Below, in pieces: positions 48,430 through 59,200 of a stretch of 64,000 bases of DNA. Source of the DNA: Gracilaria domingensis (taxonomy: Eukaryota > Rhodophyta > Florideophyceae > Gracilariales > Gracilariaceae). The stretch covers positions 349,927-413,926 of the forward strand of contig VCMS01000018.1 of the NCBI GenBank assembly GCA_022539475.1, in the 5' to 3' direction. The position numbers and the translations under genes are program-made. The notes beneath the pieces are model-generated. The model saw only the letters and a program-made list of their open reading frames with translations. It was not told the origin of the DNA and ran no database searches. Every line of letters begins with the position of its first letter. Position 1 is the stretch's first letter.

Positions 48430-50715
48430 TTACGGCAATCCAATTACAATCGGATCAGAGTTGAGAATAGTGTACACGAGAACAAATATCACTGCCCCGG
48501 AAATAAGCAATGTCCTTCCGAATGAGACAAGAATAATATACGACCACGGTACATACAGCTTACCTGTTCTAGGGTGAACAGCGTATTGATCACATCTCCC
48601 ATGCTTGACGTCCGTCTGCATCCACCCCGAAACGTAAGGCCGGAAGGAAATAAAAATGGCTAGCAAGTGGGGCAAGAGGCTCGAAGCGATGAATCCAATA
48701 GCCATAGCCATCGGGAACAAATCTCCGTTTTCAATCGTGGTTGTCTCCCCGTCGATCGTTGTGTCTACGAACCGAGGATTCACGAGCCCCCAAACGATTG
48801 AAAATATCAACGCAGTGACCGTGAAGATATTGAACCAGATTCTCTTGAGGTTATGCAACACCTCTTTTCTTCGGAGCCTTCGGTGTTCGCGGGTTTTCTT
48901 GGGCTTTTTCCCACAGCAGCCTGAAGGTTCAACTTGTTCACTGTTCTTCAGATCGACAACAACTTCTGCAGAATGTTCAGATGGAACGCTCAATCCTTCC
49001 AAGTCAGATACTGATTCTGGAGTAGCATGGCCATTGTCAACAGAGGAAGACAAATTAGAGAACGAAAAATCCTCGTCCCCTTCAGACTCAGAACCGTTCG
49101 AATCCCCATCCTTCCCGTCGCCATCCGGCACCGCTTTCGGTTTTCCTGTGGCGTTTGATTTATCGGTAACCTTAAATTCGAGGTTCTTTCCTTTGAAGAA
49201 GTATACGAACAGCCCTCTCACGGTGGTGTATCGGAATATTGTCTCAAAAACAACACTCCCAGCGGCCGATTTGCGTAGCCCCTTCCCACCAGCAGTGAGC
49301 GAAAACTGAGCCAGGGCAGAAAGGATAATGTACCCAGATAAGTACATAATGAAAACGATGGGGTATTGAACGTCAAGCGGAGTAACACCACCCAAAAGAA
49401 GCGCGACTGAGGCTGCATCAAAGAAAACAAAAACGAAAGAAAACAGTCTTCCGAGTCCCATGTTCAAGTACAGCAAACGCTGAATAATGCTCAAACCCCT
49501 CACAAGGAAAGGGCCATGCTTCGAAAACAGAATCTGCCAGTCTCCCTTCATCCATCTCGCACGCTGCCGCAAATTGCTACGGAGTGTAGTTGTAGCCAAA
49601 CCGGTTGCAAGAGATTCGTTCACATAATACGTCCGATATCCGAGGCTATGAAACCTGAGAGACATTGCTGTATCCTCGGTGATGGAATAGTATGGGTAGT
49701 AAGAAGCACGTTCGAGTGCTGAGCGACTGATGAGGTTGTTAGTGCCAACCATTGTTGAAGCATTGAGCCAGTCCTTCCCATGTTGTATGACTTCGAAGAA
49801 CAAAAGAGAACGCTGGTCTAGAGGATCGCTGTCATGGGGGGAGAGATTGCGAAAGTGCTGCGGAGTCTGTACCACGGCCAGGGTTTCGTTGAACTCGTAA
49901 AGTCCAGAGTCAGGGTTCCAAACATAATAGTAGGGCAAGAGTCGTTGAATTATGTTTGGGCGAGGAATGAAGTCCGCGTCGAGCGTGATGACGAGATCAC
50001 TGTGAGTGTTCTCAAGAGCGTGGTTCAAGTTTCCGGCTTTGGCGTGCTTGTGCTCCTCTCTGGTAACGTAGAACACGTTGTCGTGTCGATTGCTCAACTT
50101 GGCGATCATCTTCTTCTTCTCTGGATCTTGCCCATCGTCGCACAGATGTACTCTCAAGAGCTCCCGGGGATAGTCGATTCCCAAGGCGCCGACCACTGTG
50201 TCTCGCACGAGCTCTACTTCTTCATTGTAGCAAGGGATATAAACTGCGACGGTGGGATACACAGTATGAACTGTTGCTACCTCATTTTCAGGCAATGGTT
50301 CCGAACGAGGCTTGATCAACTCGAGAGGTATATGCTTAAAGTCGATGCAGTTTCGTCGACACACATTCCACACCTGAAGCATCTGCAGCAGAACCGGAAG
50401 CGCGCACAGACATTCAATCGCGAAAAAGACGATTTGATAGACATAATACGGTACAAGTTGCGAGCGGTCAAAGATTCCAATGGTGCGCCTGTATCGGAAC
50501 TGGAGGTATGCTACGGTGGCGGCGAACTGAGCCAGGTACAAGAAGCGTCGAATCACGGAATGAAAGTGAGAACGGAAAGTTTGCTCCATCCAGTGACACG
50601 GCATGCCGGGACGCCATTGCCCGGCGAGCAGCGGCTTGATAGGCTTCTGGGCGCGGGGTCCCCCGCCTGCCTTCCATTGGCGTTTGAAGGCTTTAGGGTC
50701 TTGCGGGAACACCAT
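48430..50715 (-). CDS. GT2 family membrane glycosyltransferase, cellulose synthase-like
   Basis: 761 aa from ATG 50715. It transfers sugar from a nucleotide sugar to a growing beta-glycan at the membrane. Motifs seen: Asp-Asp-Gly (193-195), Asp-x-Asp (246-248), Thr-Glu-Asp (346-348) and Gln-x-x-Arg-Trp (384-388), the D,D,D,QxxRW set of processive GT2 enzymes. Two membrane spans precede the catalytic core (about 58-75 and 89-112) and about five follow. An unusual acidic, Ser/Gly-rich cytosolic loop with a basic end (about residues 525-630) separates the third/fourth spans from the last three. There is no plant-type zinc finger and no bacterial PilZ motif that I can see. Substrate (cellulose, mannan or another beta-glycan) cannot be told from this alone. 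Confidence 0.88.
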   Translation of the reverse strand: MVFPQDPKAFKRQWKAGGGPRAQKPIKPLLAGQWRPGMPCHWMEQTFRSHFHSVIRRFLYLAQFAATVAYLQFRYRRTIGIFDRSQLVPYYVYQIVFFAIECLCALPVLLQMLQVWNVCRRNCIDFKHIPLELIKPRSEPLPENEVATVHTVYPTVAVYIPCYNEEVELVRDTVVGALGIDYPRELLRVHLCDDGQDPEKKKMIAKLSNRHDNVFYVTREEHKHAKAGNLNHALENTHSDLVITLDADFIPRPNIIQRLLPYYYVWNPDSGLYEFNETLAVVQTPQHFRNLSPHDSDPLDQRSLLFFEVIQHGKDWLNASTMVGTNNLISRSALERASYYPYYSITEDTAMSLRFHSLGYRTYYVNESLATGLATTTLRSNLRQRARWMKGDWQILFSKHGPFLVRGLSIIQRLLYLNMGLGRLFSFVFVFFDAASVALLLGGVTPLDVQYPIVFIMYLSGYIILSALAQFSLTAGGKGLRKSAAGSVVFETIFRYTTVRGLFVYFFKGKNLEFKVTDKSNATGKPKAVPDGDGKDGDSNGSESEGDEDFSFSNLSSSVDNGHATPESVSDLEGLSVPSEHSAEVVVDLKNSEQVEPSGCCGKKPKKTREHRRLRRKEVLHNLKRIWFNIFTVTALIFSIVWGLVNPRFVDTTIDGETTTIENGDLFPMAMAIGFIASSLLPHLLAIFISFRPYVSGWMQTDVKHGRCDQYAVHPRTGKLYVPWSYIILVSFGRTLLISGAVIFVLVYTILNSDPIVIGLP

Positions 50716-53700
50716 CGGGGGGGTGATACGTCTTTGACGTGTGCGTGAGATGCAAAAGGTTGGATGGGGGTCATAAGATGCAGAGACGGATGGAGCAAAG
50801 AGGTGAAGGTTCGTCTTTTAAGCAACATCGGTGGTGGCGGAACGAGCGATGACAATGACATAGTCGTTGTTGTTTACAGATGGCTTTGTTTGCTGAAGGT
50901 GATGTCACAAAGTTTGGGTGTCACCGTACATACTGGTTGGCGACATAGGTCTTGTGCAAATAAATCATCGTTTGATGCTCGCAAGGAACAATAGCAGTTC
51001 GGGAATGGTGACTGGATGGGGTGGAGAGGGCAACAGCGCAAAAGAAAAAGAGGGGTTTACAGGGAGATTTACGTGACCTGCTGGACGGCTGGAAAGTGAT
51101 CTACCTTCCGTAAACGAGGACCTAAACCGTGTTTGTTTACTGGTTGGACGCGGCTCGATTGGTCTGCGGCAAGGAAAAGGAGAAGAATGAGATAGCAGGG
51201 GGGTAGCAGCGTATTTGCTGTACGGCTTTGGGGTTAGCTCTACTTCCGTAGGAGCGGCTGCCGCCGCACTTGTTGGGCGTCGAGCGACTTCCCGTCTGCT
51301 CCAAGGGAATCGTTGGGGCCGTTGTATAAAGGTATACAGAGCTACGCTTGTATCTACACGCACAAGGTAGAGGCCGTCCGCCGGCTTGGGCAAGAACCTT
51401 AACGGGCGGCAACGGAGGGCAACAGATGCATCACCGCGGACTTGGCGTGGAAAAAAAAAGTGCACCAGCCGTGCAACGCCAGCCGCAACGAAGAGGAGGA
51501 CGCTTCGACGTCATCGATCTGAGAGCTTACATTTAAACCACGTAGCGCACGTGGAACACTGTTGCAGATGTGAATGTGGTGTCCTGCGTGTACCGCAGCA
51601 TGTAGGAGGTACAACTGAAAGTATTACTAATTTTATGTTTTTGAAATCTCTTTCCCCGCGTAAAGCGCGCTTTGCAATCACAAATGACAGATGATTCCGC
51701 TTCTGGCGGATGAGTCCGCACGCTGAATTACACCTGAAGAGTCTTCACGAGACTGGATGTTGTGATGTGATGGCAGAAAACTTCCTCCTCGGTAGGTACA
51801 CGTCACAGAGATTCCGTTCATGGACACGAACATGAATACGAATTCAGATCTTAAACCATTGGATGAACAAAGCAAAGTTACCGATGATGACTTTGTAGAT
51901 GTCTCGTTCAGGATGATGCCCCATCTCAATTGCACAATCTACACCTTCCTAAGTCTAAAAGTTCTGATGGTATTGGATAGTGCAGCAAGAGAGTCCAATG
52001 CTCTCTGTTTCTGAAGGAGCACGCGCATTCAAATTCTTTTTATGCGATCTGAAAGACAAAGGTACAGAAGGCTTTCATCGACAAGTACTCAATGCGAAAT
52101 ACCACAAGCCTGAGATATAGAATTTGCCCACCCAGGACTTCAAACAGTGATCTGACACCAGAAGAAGGAGTGCCAAGCGACTTTACATCGTCCACAGATT
52201 TCCGGCTAATCAAGTTTGCCAGATCAAGTGCCTTGATAATAGTCTCTAGCTGCTTGTTTTGACATACTAGTTCCAGTTAATGGACAAAGCACGACATGGT
52301 CTCTTCCAGATGGCAACTCAGATTGGACTCTACGTTTTCAATTAGATCACACGATTTACCAAGGTAAATCGTGTGATCTCTTGTGTCAAGTTGACAGAAT
52401 TGCTTTTCTGGGCGACCGCTGTCAAAAACAGGCAGGCCTTCTGTATTCGCCTGAGAACTGGAGACGGAGAACAAAGGAGCAGCTTGCTTCACGAAGCCCC
52501 TCTGGCTTGATCGATTTCAAGCAGCTTGAAGGAATTTTGGCAGTGATCTTTGTCACGTTCGGTCGGTCCCCTCCGGGCTTACAGTTCTTGCTGACAGGAA
52601 TGGTTGTGGCGCGATCTTGTCCAGTTGGACTCCAGCTGCTGGAGATGCATCAACGCTGCGCCACCTGCATGCCGCCGCCGACCAGCAGCTCGCTGCACCG
52701 ACATGACACGGCTGCAGGCCGACCTCCGTAACATTGTATCTACCGAACATGTGGCTTCGCAATTTCTGTGGTCCCCCAAGCCCGACGCCCGACGCACGGT
52801 GGTGATGTGAACTTCCCACAAGGCTCCCGGTCGTGCCGTATTGCGCGCTCACTTTCCCAGCGACCCATCGCTTCTCATGCTTTGCGCGCCATTCGCTCTC
52901 GCCGACCATTTTCCTCATGGCCTCTGTGCCGCCAGCCGTGTAATCGAAGGCAGGCAACCGTGCCAAACCCCGACGCTCGCTTGCCACTACACGTAGCGAC
53001 TGGACGGTCCTCGCGATCCGCATTCGTTCACCACGGCAGCTGCTCGGCTTGCGACGAATTTTTGCCGTCTGATGTTGTTCCTCGCTGGCCACGATCCGGA
53101 TGCCACGATGGCGGCTGCAAGACGTGACGGTTCTGATTGCGGATTGGAGGACATCAGAACGTCGATCCGACATGAATATTCCGCCGCGATCATTATGGGT
53201 TTCACGCTGTGGCTCCCCCGTTGCTGCCGTTCGTATTCGTTGATGCAAAGTGGGCATCTAAGCTCTATCTGGCAGAAAGTATTGCGACCCGCATGGATTC
53301 CACACACTGTGCATGTGGACGTGGTGCCACAGATTGCGATTAACATGTTGCGTATCTTTTGCCCATGAGCGAGCGTTTGGAGAACGAGGTTTGTCTGTTG
53401 GGTCGGAGCTGCGCAGAATAGAAGGAGGGGGGTGAAGCGTGAAGTGCTGATGAAACTCGAATCGTGTCAGGCTGGCGAGACGCGTTGGTGCATGTGTGGA
53501 ACTGCCTGTGCGGAATGCTCAAAGGTTCCAAGCCGTCATGCATTCATTCGCTCCTCACCTTCATGGTCACAGGGGCTGAGTCAAGTACGAGGCAGTGAGC
53601 GCGGACCGGCACGCACGTCGTGGCCCAGCTCAGAAGACGCTTTGATGCTTGTGAGCTACGCTAAGGGCAGTAACGTTGCCTTGCAGCCGTTCCAAGGTTG

Positions 53701-53905
53701 CACAAAAACGTTAGAGTGCGCGGCTGGGAGCGCAAATGGCGCTCACGTTTTGTCGGAAGACGCGCGCATGCAACGACGGTGAGTGTTTAACGGCGAAGGG
53801 GATGGATGTGTGCCCACTTGACCTGACGTTGCGTGGCCTCGTACCGTCGATCAACTCGAGCCCACGTTGTCTGCGCTTCAAAGGTGGGCTCTATCCCATC
53901 GAGAG
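50716..53905. other. long stretch with no confident gene
   Basis: Nothing recognised in 3.2 kb. A minus-strand frame at 53346-52987 has paired cysteines (CTVCG ... C ... CPLC) like a zinc-binding fold but is too short and isolated to call. The frame 53257-52553 (-) is Arg-rich with no match. A perfect palindrome lies at 52344-52379. Confidence 0.35.
52344..52379. repeat. perfect 17-bp inverted repeat
   Basis: AGATCACACGATTTACC, two bases, then its exact reverse complement. Confidence 0.95.
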
Positions 53906-54340
53906 ATGCGTGACTTGGCAGAGGATGGATCTGGGAATGGACGTCTGCTTGCAGTGAGCGTGGTAGTTTGCATCTCGCTCTTCGTCGTGCCATCTGCGGT
54001 GCGAACGAGTTGGAACACGCGTGCGACGGGCTGCGACGGCTGCGTGGATGGTGCGCATGGCGCTCTTCCGCCAGGATGGCGCTCTGGTCGCGCGCTGCGC
54101 CAGTTTTGGAGGGCCGGGGCGCTGGTCGGAGGCTCCGACTCGGAGCTGAGAGCTGCGTGCGCCTTTCTTGACGAATGGACGAACCGGAACGGCGAAGGCG
54201 CGGCAGCTCGGACCGCGGACGCGGGTTTCTGCGCGCAGCGGCGTTTCATACAAGTCGATATAGATGAAGTGCAGAAGTTTACACGTATGTTCTCTTGCGC
54301 ATGTCCGTGTTGTAGGGCATGGACCTCTTTTGTCGAATAG
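53906..54340 (+). CDS. hypothetical 144-aa protein with a hydrophobic N terminus
   Basis: ATG 53906. Residues 14-33 form a hydrophobic segment (LLAVSVVVCISLFVVPSAV) that could be a signal peptide or anchor. The chain then carries several Cys, Arg and Ala residues and ends with CACPCCRAW. The stop is 40 bases before the LTR of element D. No family recognised; GC-rich composition makes chance frames likely. Confidence 0.25.
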   Translation: MRDLAEDGSGNGRLLAVSVVVCISLFVVPSAVRTSWNTRATGCDGCVDGAHGALPPGWRSGRALRQFWRAGALVGGSDSELRAACAFLDEWTNRNGEGAAARTADAGFCAQRRFIQVDIDEVQKFTRMFSCACPCCRAWTSFVE

Positions 54341-54815
54341 CTGCAGATGATCTCCCGACCGTGCGTTTTCCGTTTCATAGTGTGGCCCGTCAAACGGTAC
54401 ACGGACAGGTGTGCGTGTCTACACTCCTGCGTTGTGCCCAACGCAGCGGTAATACAGAATATAGTTTAAAAATGCTTTATTATAGTTAATCCTATCTTAG
54501 GTTTAGTTAGTTTTCTACGCAGAATCTACCTTGCGTGTGGCCAGGAGGCGCCGCACTACAAGCAGGGCGACATGAGATTGTCTACTTAAGTGGCAGAGAG
54601 CGCTCCAACGCTGACCACCCGACCTCATCGGCTGTCAATTGCCAAATTCGTGGTCACCCACAGGAGGCGCCTGCGCTTGCGCAAATACACGTGCATTCCA
54701 CGCTGTGTACTGCGTTGCGTAGGCGCCCCCTGTGGCGGCATATGCGCTTAAAGTATCTACCACCTACGCCTCTTATAGGCTAGTACGGTAGATACAACGC
54801 ATCCATTGGCCAAGC

Positions 54816-54858
54816 CAACCGTACCGTCGATTCCCGCCTGGAATCGACGGTGCGGTTG
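54816..54858 (+). promoter_or_regulatory. 19-bp inverted repeat next to the TATA box of element D
   Basis: 54816-54834 pairs with 54840-54858 with one mismatch (G:T) and a 5-base spacer. The same repeat is at 62949-62991 in the second LTR. It sits just upstream of CATAAAAG. Confidence 0.8.
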
Positions 54859-54860
54859 TG

Positions 54861-54868
54861 CATAAAAG
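54861..54868 (+). promoter_or_regulatory. TATA box of the element D LTR
   Basis: CATAAAAG, with an inverted CCAAT box (CCATTGG) about 55 bases upstream. A transcript would start near 54890. Confidence 0.6.
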
Positions 54869-55502
54869 GGCCGGAGCAGTCGCCTCCGACTCAACTCCGG
54901 CCAGACCACTTCCCTTCGACGACCTCCCCCCTCCACCCCCCCACAACCTTTCAACCTCTCTCCTTTTCCCTTTGTCGTCCTCAACCTTTCCTCATCCCCT
55001 ACTTCTCTCTCTACTTCTCCCCTTGGCGGCCTGGTCTCACCGCCCTCCCTCGCTCACTGCCACTCACACTGACCCTCTGTCTGGGCTCGTCCTGTGTGAG
55101 TAGGCAAAGCGTCTGCACCACCCTTCCATTGGGTTAGCCTTGTGCAGGCGTGACTCTGCCTTTCATTATCCGCTTTGTTTGGCCTTTCTTGTCTCTTTTG
55201 TTCCCTTCGTTGGTGTCTTTCGCTGTTGTTGGTCTATCTGCCATTCTGTCTTGCCCGAACTACCGTTGTTGTTGTCATCTTCGTTTGTTCCCCGTTTCTT
55301 GCTGTTTGGCGGCCTTCTGCTGCCTGCATCCGTTCTATTGCTTCCCGTTTCGGCCTTGGTCCCTGGTTTTGCTGGTTCTTTCGCGTTGCGATTCTGTTCC
55401 TCACATAGTGTTGCTTTGCACCTGTTGTTGCTAGACGCACTGTGTGATACAGCGTAAGGTTGTCCTTAACCTACGGCCCTGAGGCAATCGTTCAAGAGTA
55501 GG

Positions 55503-55997
55503 TTGTCTACAGCTACTCTTTTGGCATTTTGTGTGACTACTAACGTTTCGTTTGTTTCACATCAAGTGCCAAGGTCTATCGTTTCATCCAGCGAGTATTC
55601 GTCCGTGGTCGATCCGGACGAGCGTATAGAAGAAGTCCCCGATCCCGTTCCTCAGATAAAGAAGTCGGCTGTTCAGCCTCTTGACGGGCCACGCGAGCGC
55701 CACATCTTTCGTGTAGCCCACCAGAAGGAGAAGCGCCGTCGTAACCCCCCGCCACGTAAGCAAATCCTAAAGCGCTGCCGCGTCTGCGACATTAAGGTTC
55801 AGAGTCAACGCCAGCTTGAAGTTCACCAAGCAGGCCGACGCCATCGTAGAGCCGTACGTCGCGCCAACTACACCGAGCAGGACATCCACTGCGAGGTTTG
55901 TGACATCAAGTTCTCCGAAGCTCACGATCTGCGTGTGCACTACAGAAGCCGTCGCCATCGTGCGACCCTTAGGAAGAAGAACAATACTATCTATTAG
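55503..55997 (+). CDS. two-finger C2H2 protein in the LTR/leader of element D
   Basis: Open frame (164 codons from a TTG) with no methionine codon at all. The basic middle (EKRRRNPPPRKQ) is followed by two U1-type C2H2 fingers, C-x2-C-x12-H-x5-H: CRVCDIKV..H..GRRH (about residues 92-114) and CEVCDIKFSEAHDLRVHYRSRRH (about 130-152). A TACTAAC branch-point match (55538-55544), a pyrimidine run and AG at 55565-55566 form a good 3' splice site in the frame, so the coding exon may begin at 55567. It ends at an amber codon (55995-55997), beyond which the same frame runs open into gag-pol. A similar finger pair lies in the leader of element C. Confidence 0.6.
   Translation: MSTATLLAFCVTTNVSFVSHQVPRSIVSSSEYSSVVDPDERIEEVPDPVPQIKKSAVQPLDGPRERHIFRVAHQKEKRRRNPPPRKQILKRCRVCDIKVQSQRQLEVHQAGRRHRRAVRRANYTEQDIHCEVCDIKFSEAHDLRVHYRSRRHRATLRKKNNTIY
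55538..55566 (+). promoter_or_regulatory. likely 3' splice site in the element D leader
   Basis: TACTAAC, then CGTTTCGTTTGTTTCACATCAAG: branch point, pyrimidine tract and AG 22 bases apart. Possible donors upstream are GTAAGG at 55454 and GTGAGT at 55096. Confidence 0.5.
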
Positions 55998-56282
55998 AGC
56001 ACAGGTCTCTCTTTTCATTGTCCAGTTGTGACACATTTCTATTCATATCTCATTACATATATTATCCTTGTTTGTTCTTCTTTATCTTCTCGCCTATCGT
56101 TTGGTATCCCTCTTCTGTTCTTGTGTTCGTGCTTTGTTGTTTGGCTTCTGCCGCACTCTATCTACGTAAGCTTATATTTGGCTAGTGCTTCTTCGTCCGA
56201 TTGGACTGGTACTCTACGAAAGCAAACTTTATTTTCATTGTTTTTGCCCCCTTTGGCTGTAACCGCCGGCGCCGTCACCAAA

Positions 56283-59200
56283 ATGGCGTTTTCATGGTAC
56301 TCTCGCCGAGGTGCCCTTGGCCCCGATACTATGGACACCTCGACGCCTCTCTTCGACGGATACAATTCCGATGTTCGTCGATTTCTCTTTTTCTTCGAGA
56401 ACGTTGCCACCCGTGGAAAGCCTGATGAGGAGCGTTCCTCCGAAATCTTAGGCTTCCTAAGTGGTGACGCCTTCGATCATTATTATAATAATTTCTCTGT
56501 AGATGGCGTGCTCACCCCGAACGCGGCCAACTACATATCAGTTAAGAAGTCCCTGCTCGATCGCTTTGGCGCTGCTGAGGAACCCGAGGAGTATATCCGA
56601 GAAGCTGTGACTGCCCGTTTGGACTACGGTGATCTCCTTGGTTCCCTCCAGCGCATGGACGCTTGCTTCGACAAGGCCGAGTTCAACGCGAAGGCCAAGT
56701 TCGGCCTTCTCCGTAAAGCGGTTATGGAGTACGCAGACCTAGCTCAGTTTGTGATATTCCGCGGAGCAAGCGACTATAAGTCGTTGAAAGACCTCATCAA
56801 ATCCTTTGTGGCCGGCAAAAAGGCCCTCGGAGCAGGTGGTTCACTGGCGTTTATGCCTCCTCCGAAGAAAGTGTTACAAAGGAGGCCCGTCGACCCTTCT
56901 GATAGGGATCCCACTGCAGACAAGGTGGATCAGCTAGCTAGTCAGCTTGCAGAACTCACTCTCTTGATGAAGAAGAAGTCAGGACCACCTCCGAAGGCTG
57001 ATGGAGAGCAAGTTTGTGGCTACTGTCAGAAGCCTGGTCACTTTTCTACTCGCTGTCCACAGAATCCGCATCGCGATACGCGTTGTGGGGGTTGTGGAAA
57101 GATGGGACATTCCATCGCAACGTGTTGGAAGCGCCATTCGGAAAAGAAGGTCCGTTTCGATGCCGAAAATCAGAAAGAAATCCCGGAAGTTCCCAGACCC
57201 AACCAAGTTTCTGTAGTCACCGAGGATGACGTTCAGGATCGCGAGACTGTAGCGATGGCCAAACGAGCCGCTGATGGCGCCCCATTGCCAAAGCAGGCCC
57301 GCCTGGAACATCGGGTTGGTGTCAAGGAGCTTCTGAACCCAGCAAGCGACACCCCATTTCGCTTGATTCGCTCAGCTACGCGTAATCGATCCGGGAAGCC
57401 TAAGAAGGCCTCCACAAAGAAGCTCTCTGGTAAGTCAATGCTCCAGGAGCACGCCGGAAAGTATAACGTAATGGAGGAGCTCGCGAATGCCCCGACCGGG
57501 CTCACATTCGGTCAACTCATTCGCGGGGACGCCGATGCGGCCAAGAAAGATCTGCGTCGAATCATCTCTGGCCGTTCAACGACCAGAAAGGTCAATGCGA
57601 CCCAGGTCGAGCGTGAAAACTCTCGTCTTAAGGTTGTGCCTATTACAGTCTATGGGACCATGACCCAAGCCCTCCTGGACTCTGGCGCTGTCCCGAATCT
57701 AATGTCAGCAGAACTAGCGGACCATCTGCTACTGACACCGAACTCCACTGAAAGGACGATTAAAGTAGCTGATGGCAATGTTGCCCGCATTCGTGGTACT
57801 CTAGAGGGCGTTCCTGTAAGGTTCGATGACCTCCGAGTATCCCTCGAGTTTCTTGTTATCGAGAAGCCCCCCTTCGATGTAATCATCGGGAACCCCACGC
57901 TAGAAAAGCTGCATGCCTGTATCGATCTTGGTACACAAGAAGTCACCATGAGTTACAACAAGAAGCACGTCGTTATAGGACTCGACTCCGATCGTTCCGG
58001 ATTAGAAGCATTTGTCCCGTTGTCTGAGACAGATAGCGAAGATTTCACGTCAGACTCTGATGCTATCCCGTCTGACTCTGAAGATGAGTCGGAGGACTTT
58101 GCTAACCTCCCCCTTCCAAAGCAGCGAACAACTGGTGGCGCCGAAGTGACCCTAGTGGCAGTAATGGAAAGGGATGGGGACGCAGGATCCCAGGATGGCG
58201 AAGAGGAGAACGATGGTGAGGAAGAACCCGCCAATGTGACAGCGCAGCCCACCCAAGCCGGGCCGTTCGAAGGACCTCAAGTATCTGACCAAGCCCGTCG
58301 ACCGACTCAGGCTGAAGATTCCAACGGCCCTAACTTCACCTGGCGTACCATCGGGACTCAGATCCATCTGGATAGTTTGACCGCGGAGCGTGGGGAGAAC
58401 CCTCATGCAAATAATGTGCATATTGCCGGACCCGATGGCCCACAAATTCCTCCAGAGGGAGAAAGGGTGGCAGTCGGACCAGCACCGCGTCAGCAATCCC
58501 AGCTGATCTCCCAGTATGATGATGACGAGGATCGACGATTCGAAGACGCGGAGGAAGAAGTGCAGGCAGATCCCCCTGTCGAAGAAAGGTCCGGACCCAA
58601 TCCCTCCTCCTTCCAGAGCGAGTCTACGGATACCAGCGTACAGCCAGAAGATGTGAATGTCGTGATTCCTACAAGTATTGCACCCAGAGCTAATAACGCC
58701 AGCGAGGACAGTGAAGTCCGGCCTCCTGACGATGGGCCCGTAGGTGAAAGCCCGGCGGAGTTCCCAGACGGTAGTGACGATGAGGACGACTCCTCACCGG
58801 AGGAAGTAGACCTCATTGGCTCACCACTCTACCGCGACTCTGACCTTACCATCCCGATCAGAGACGAAGTAGTTCTGCTTCCTTTAGCCGAAGGACAGTC
58901 AGTTACTGACTTCTTGGACGTGCGGGTTCAATTGCGACATCCAGTACCGTCACCCGCGCGTCCCCCTCATCTAGAAGCACAGAACTTACCGCTCAACCGC
59001 GTAGGAATACTGGAGGACGACGACTCCGGCGGTTATGTCATAGCATTTGAAGAAGAACTACCTCCGGACGAAATCGACGCCCAGACCCCGGGAGATGATG
59101 AGCATTCACAAGACCCAAGCCGCGACGAGGAAGTTGTGGCCGAGCCTACGTGCCCAGCGCAAGACATTGAGTATTCTCTGCAAGATCCAATTGCGCAAGA

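Larger units (their letters stand above)
54381..55841 (+). repeat. 5' LTR of element D (at least 1.46 kb)
   Basis: Matches 62506-64000 from the TGTG start up to the last base of the window. Because the second copy is cut by the window end, the LTR may extend further; it already includes part of the zinc-finger ORF. CTTATA, ATTGG and TATA elements and a palindrome are shared by both copies. Confidence 0.7.

Noticed and set aside
52553-53257. 234-aa minus-strand frame
   Set aside because: Arg/Ser-rich with no known domain, overlapped by other frames; start codon not convincing.
52987-53346. CxxCG...CPLC cysteine pattern on the minus strand, possible zinc finger
   Set aside because: Ligand spacing fits no RING, PHD or FLYWCH pattern that I know, and no neighbouring frame completes it.
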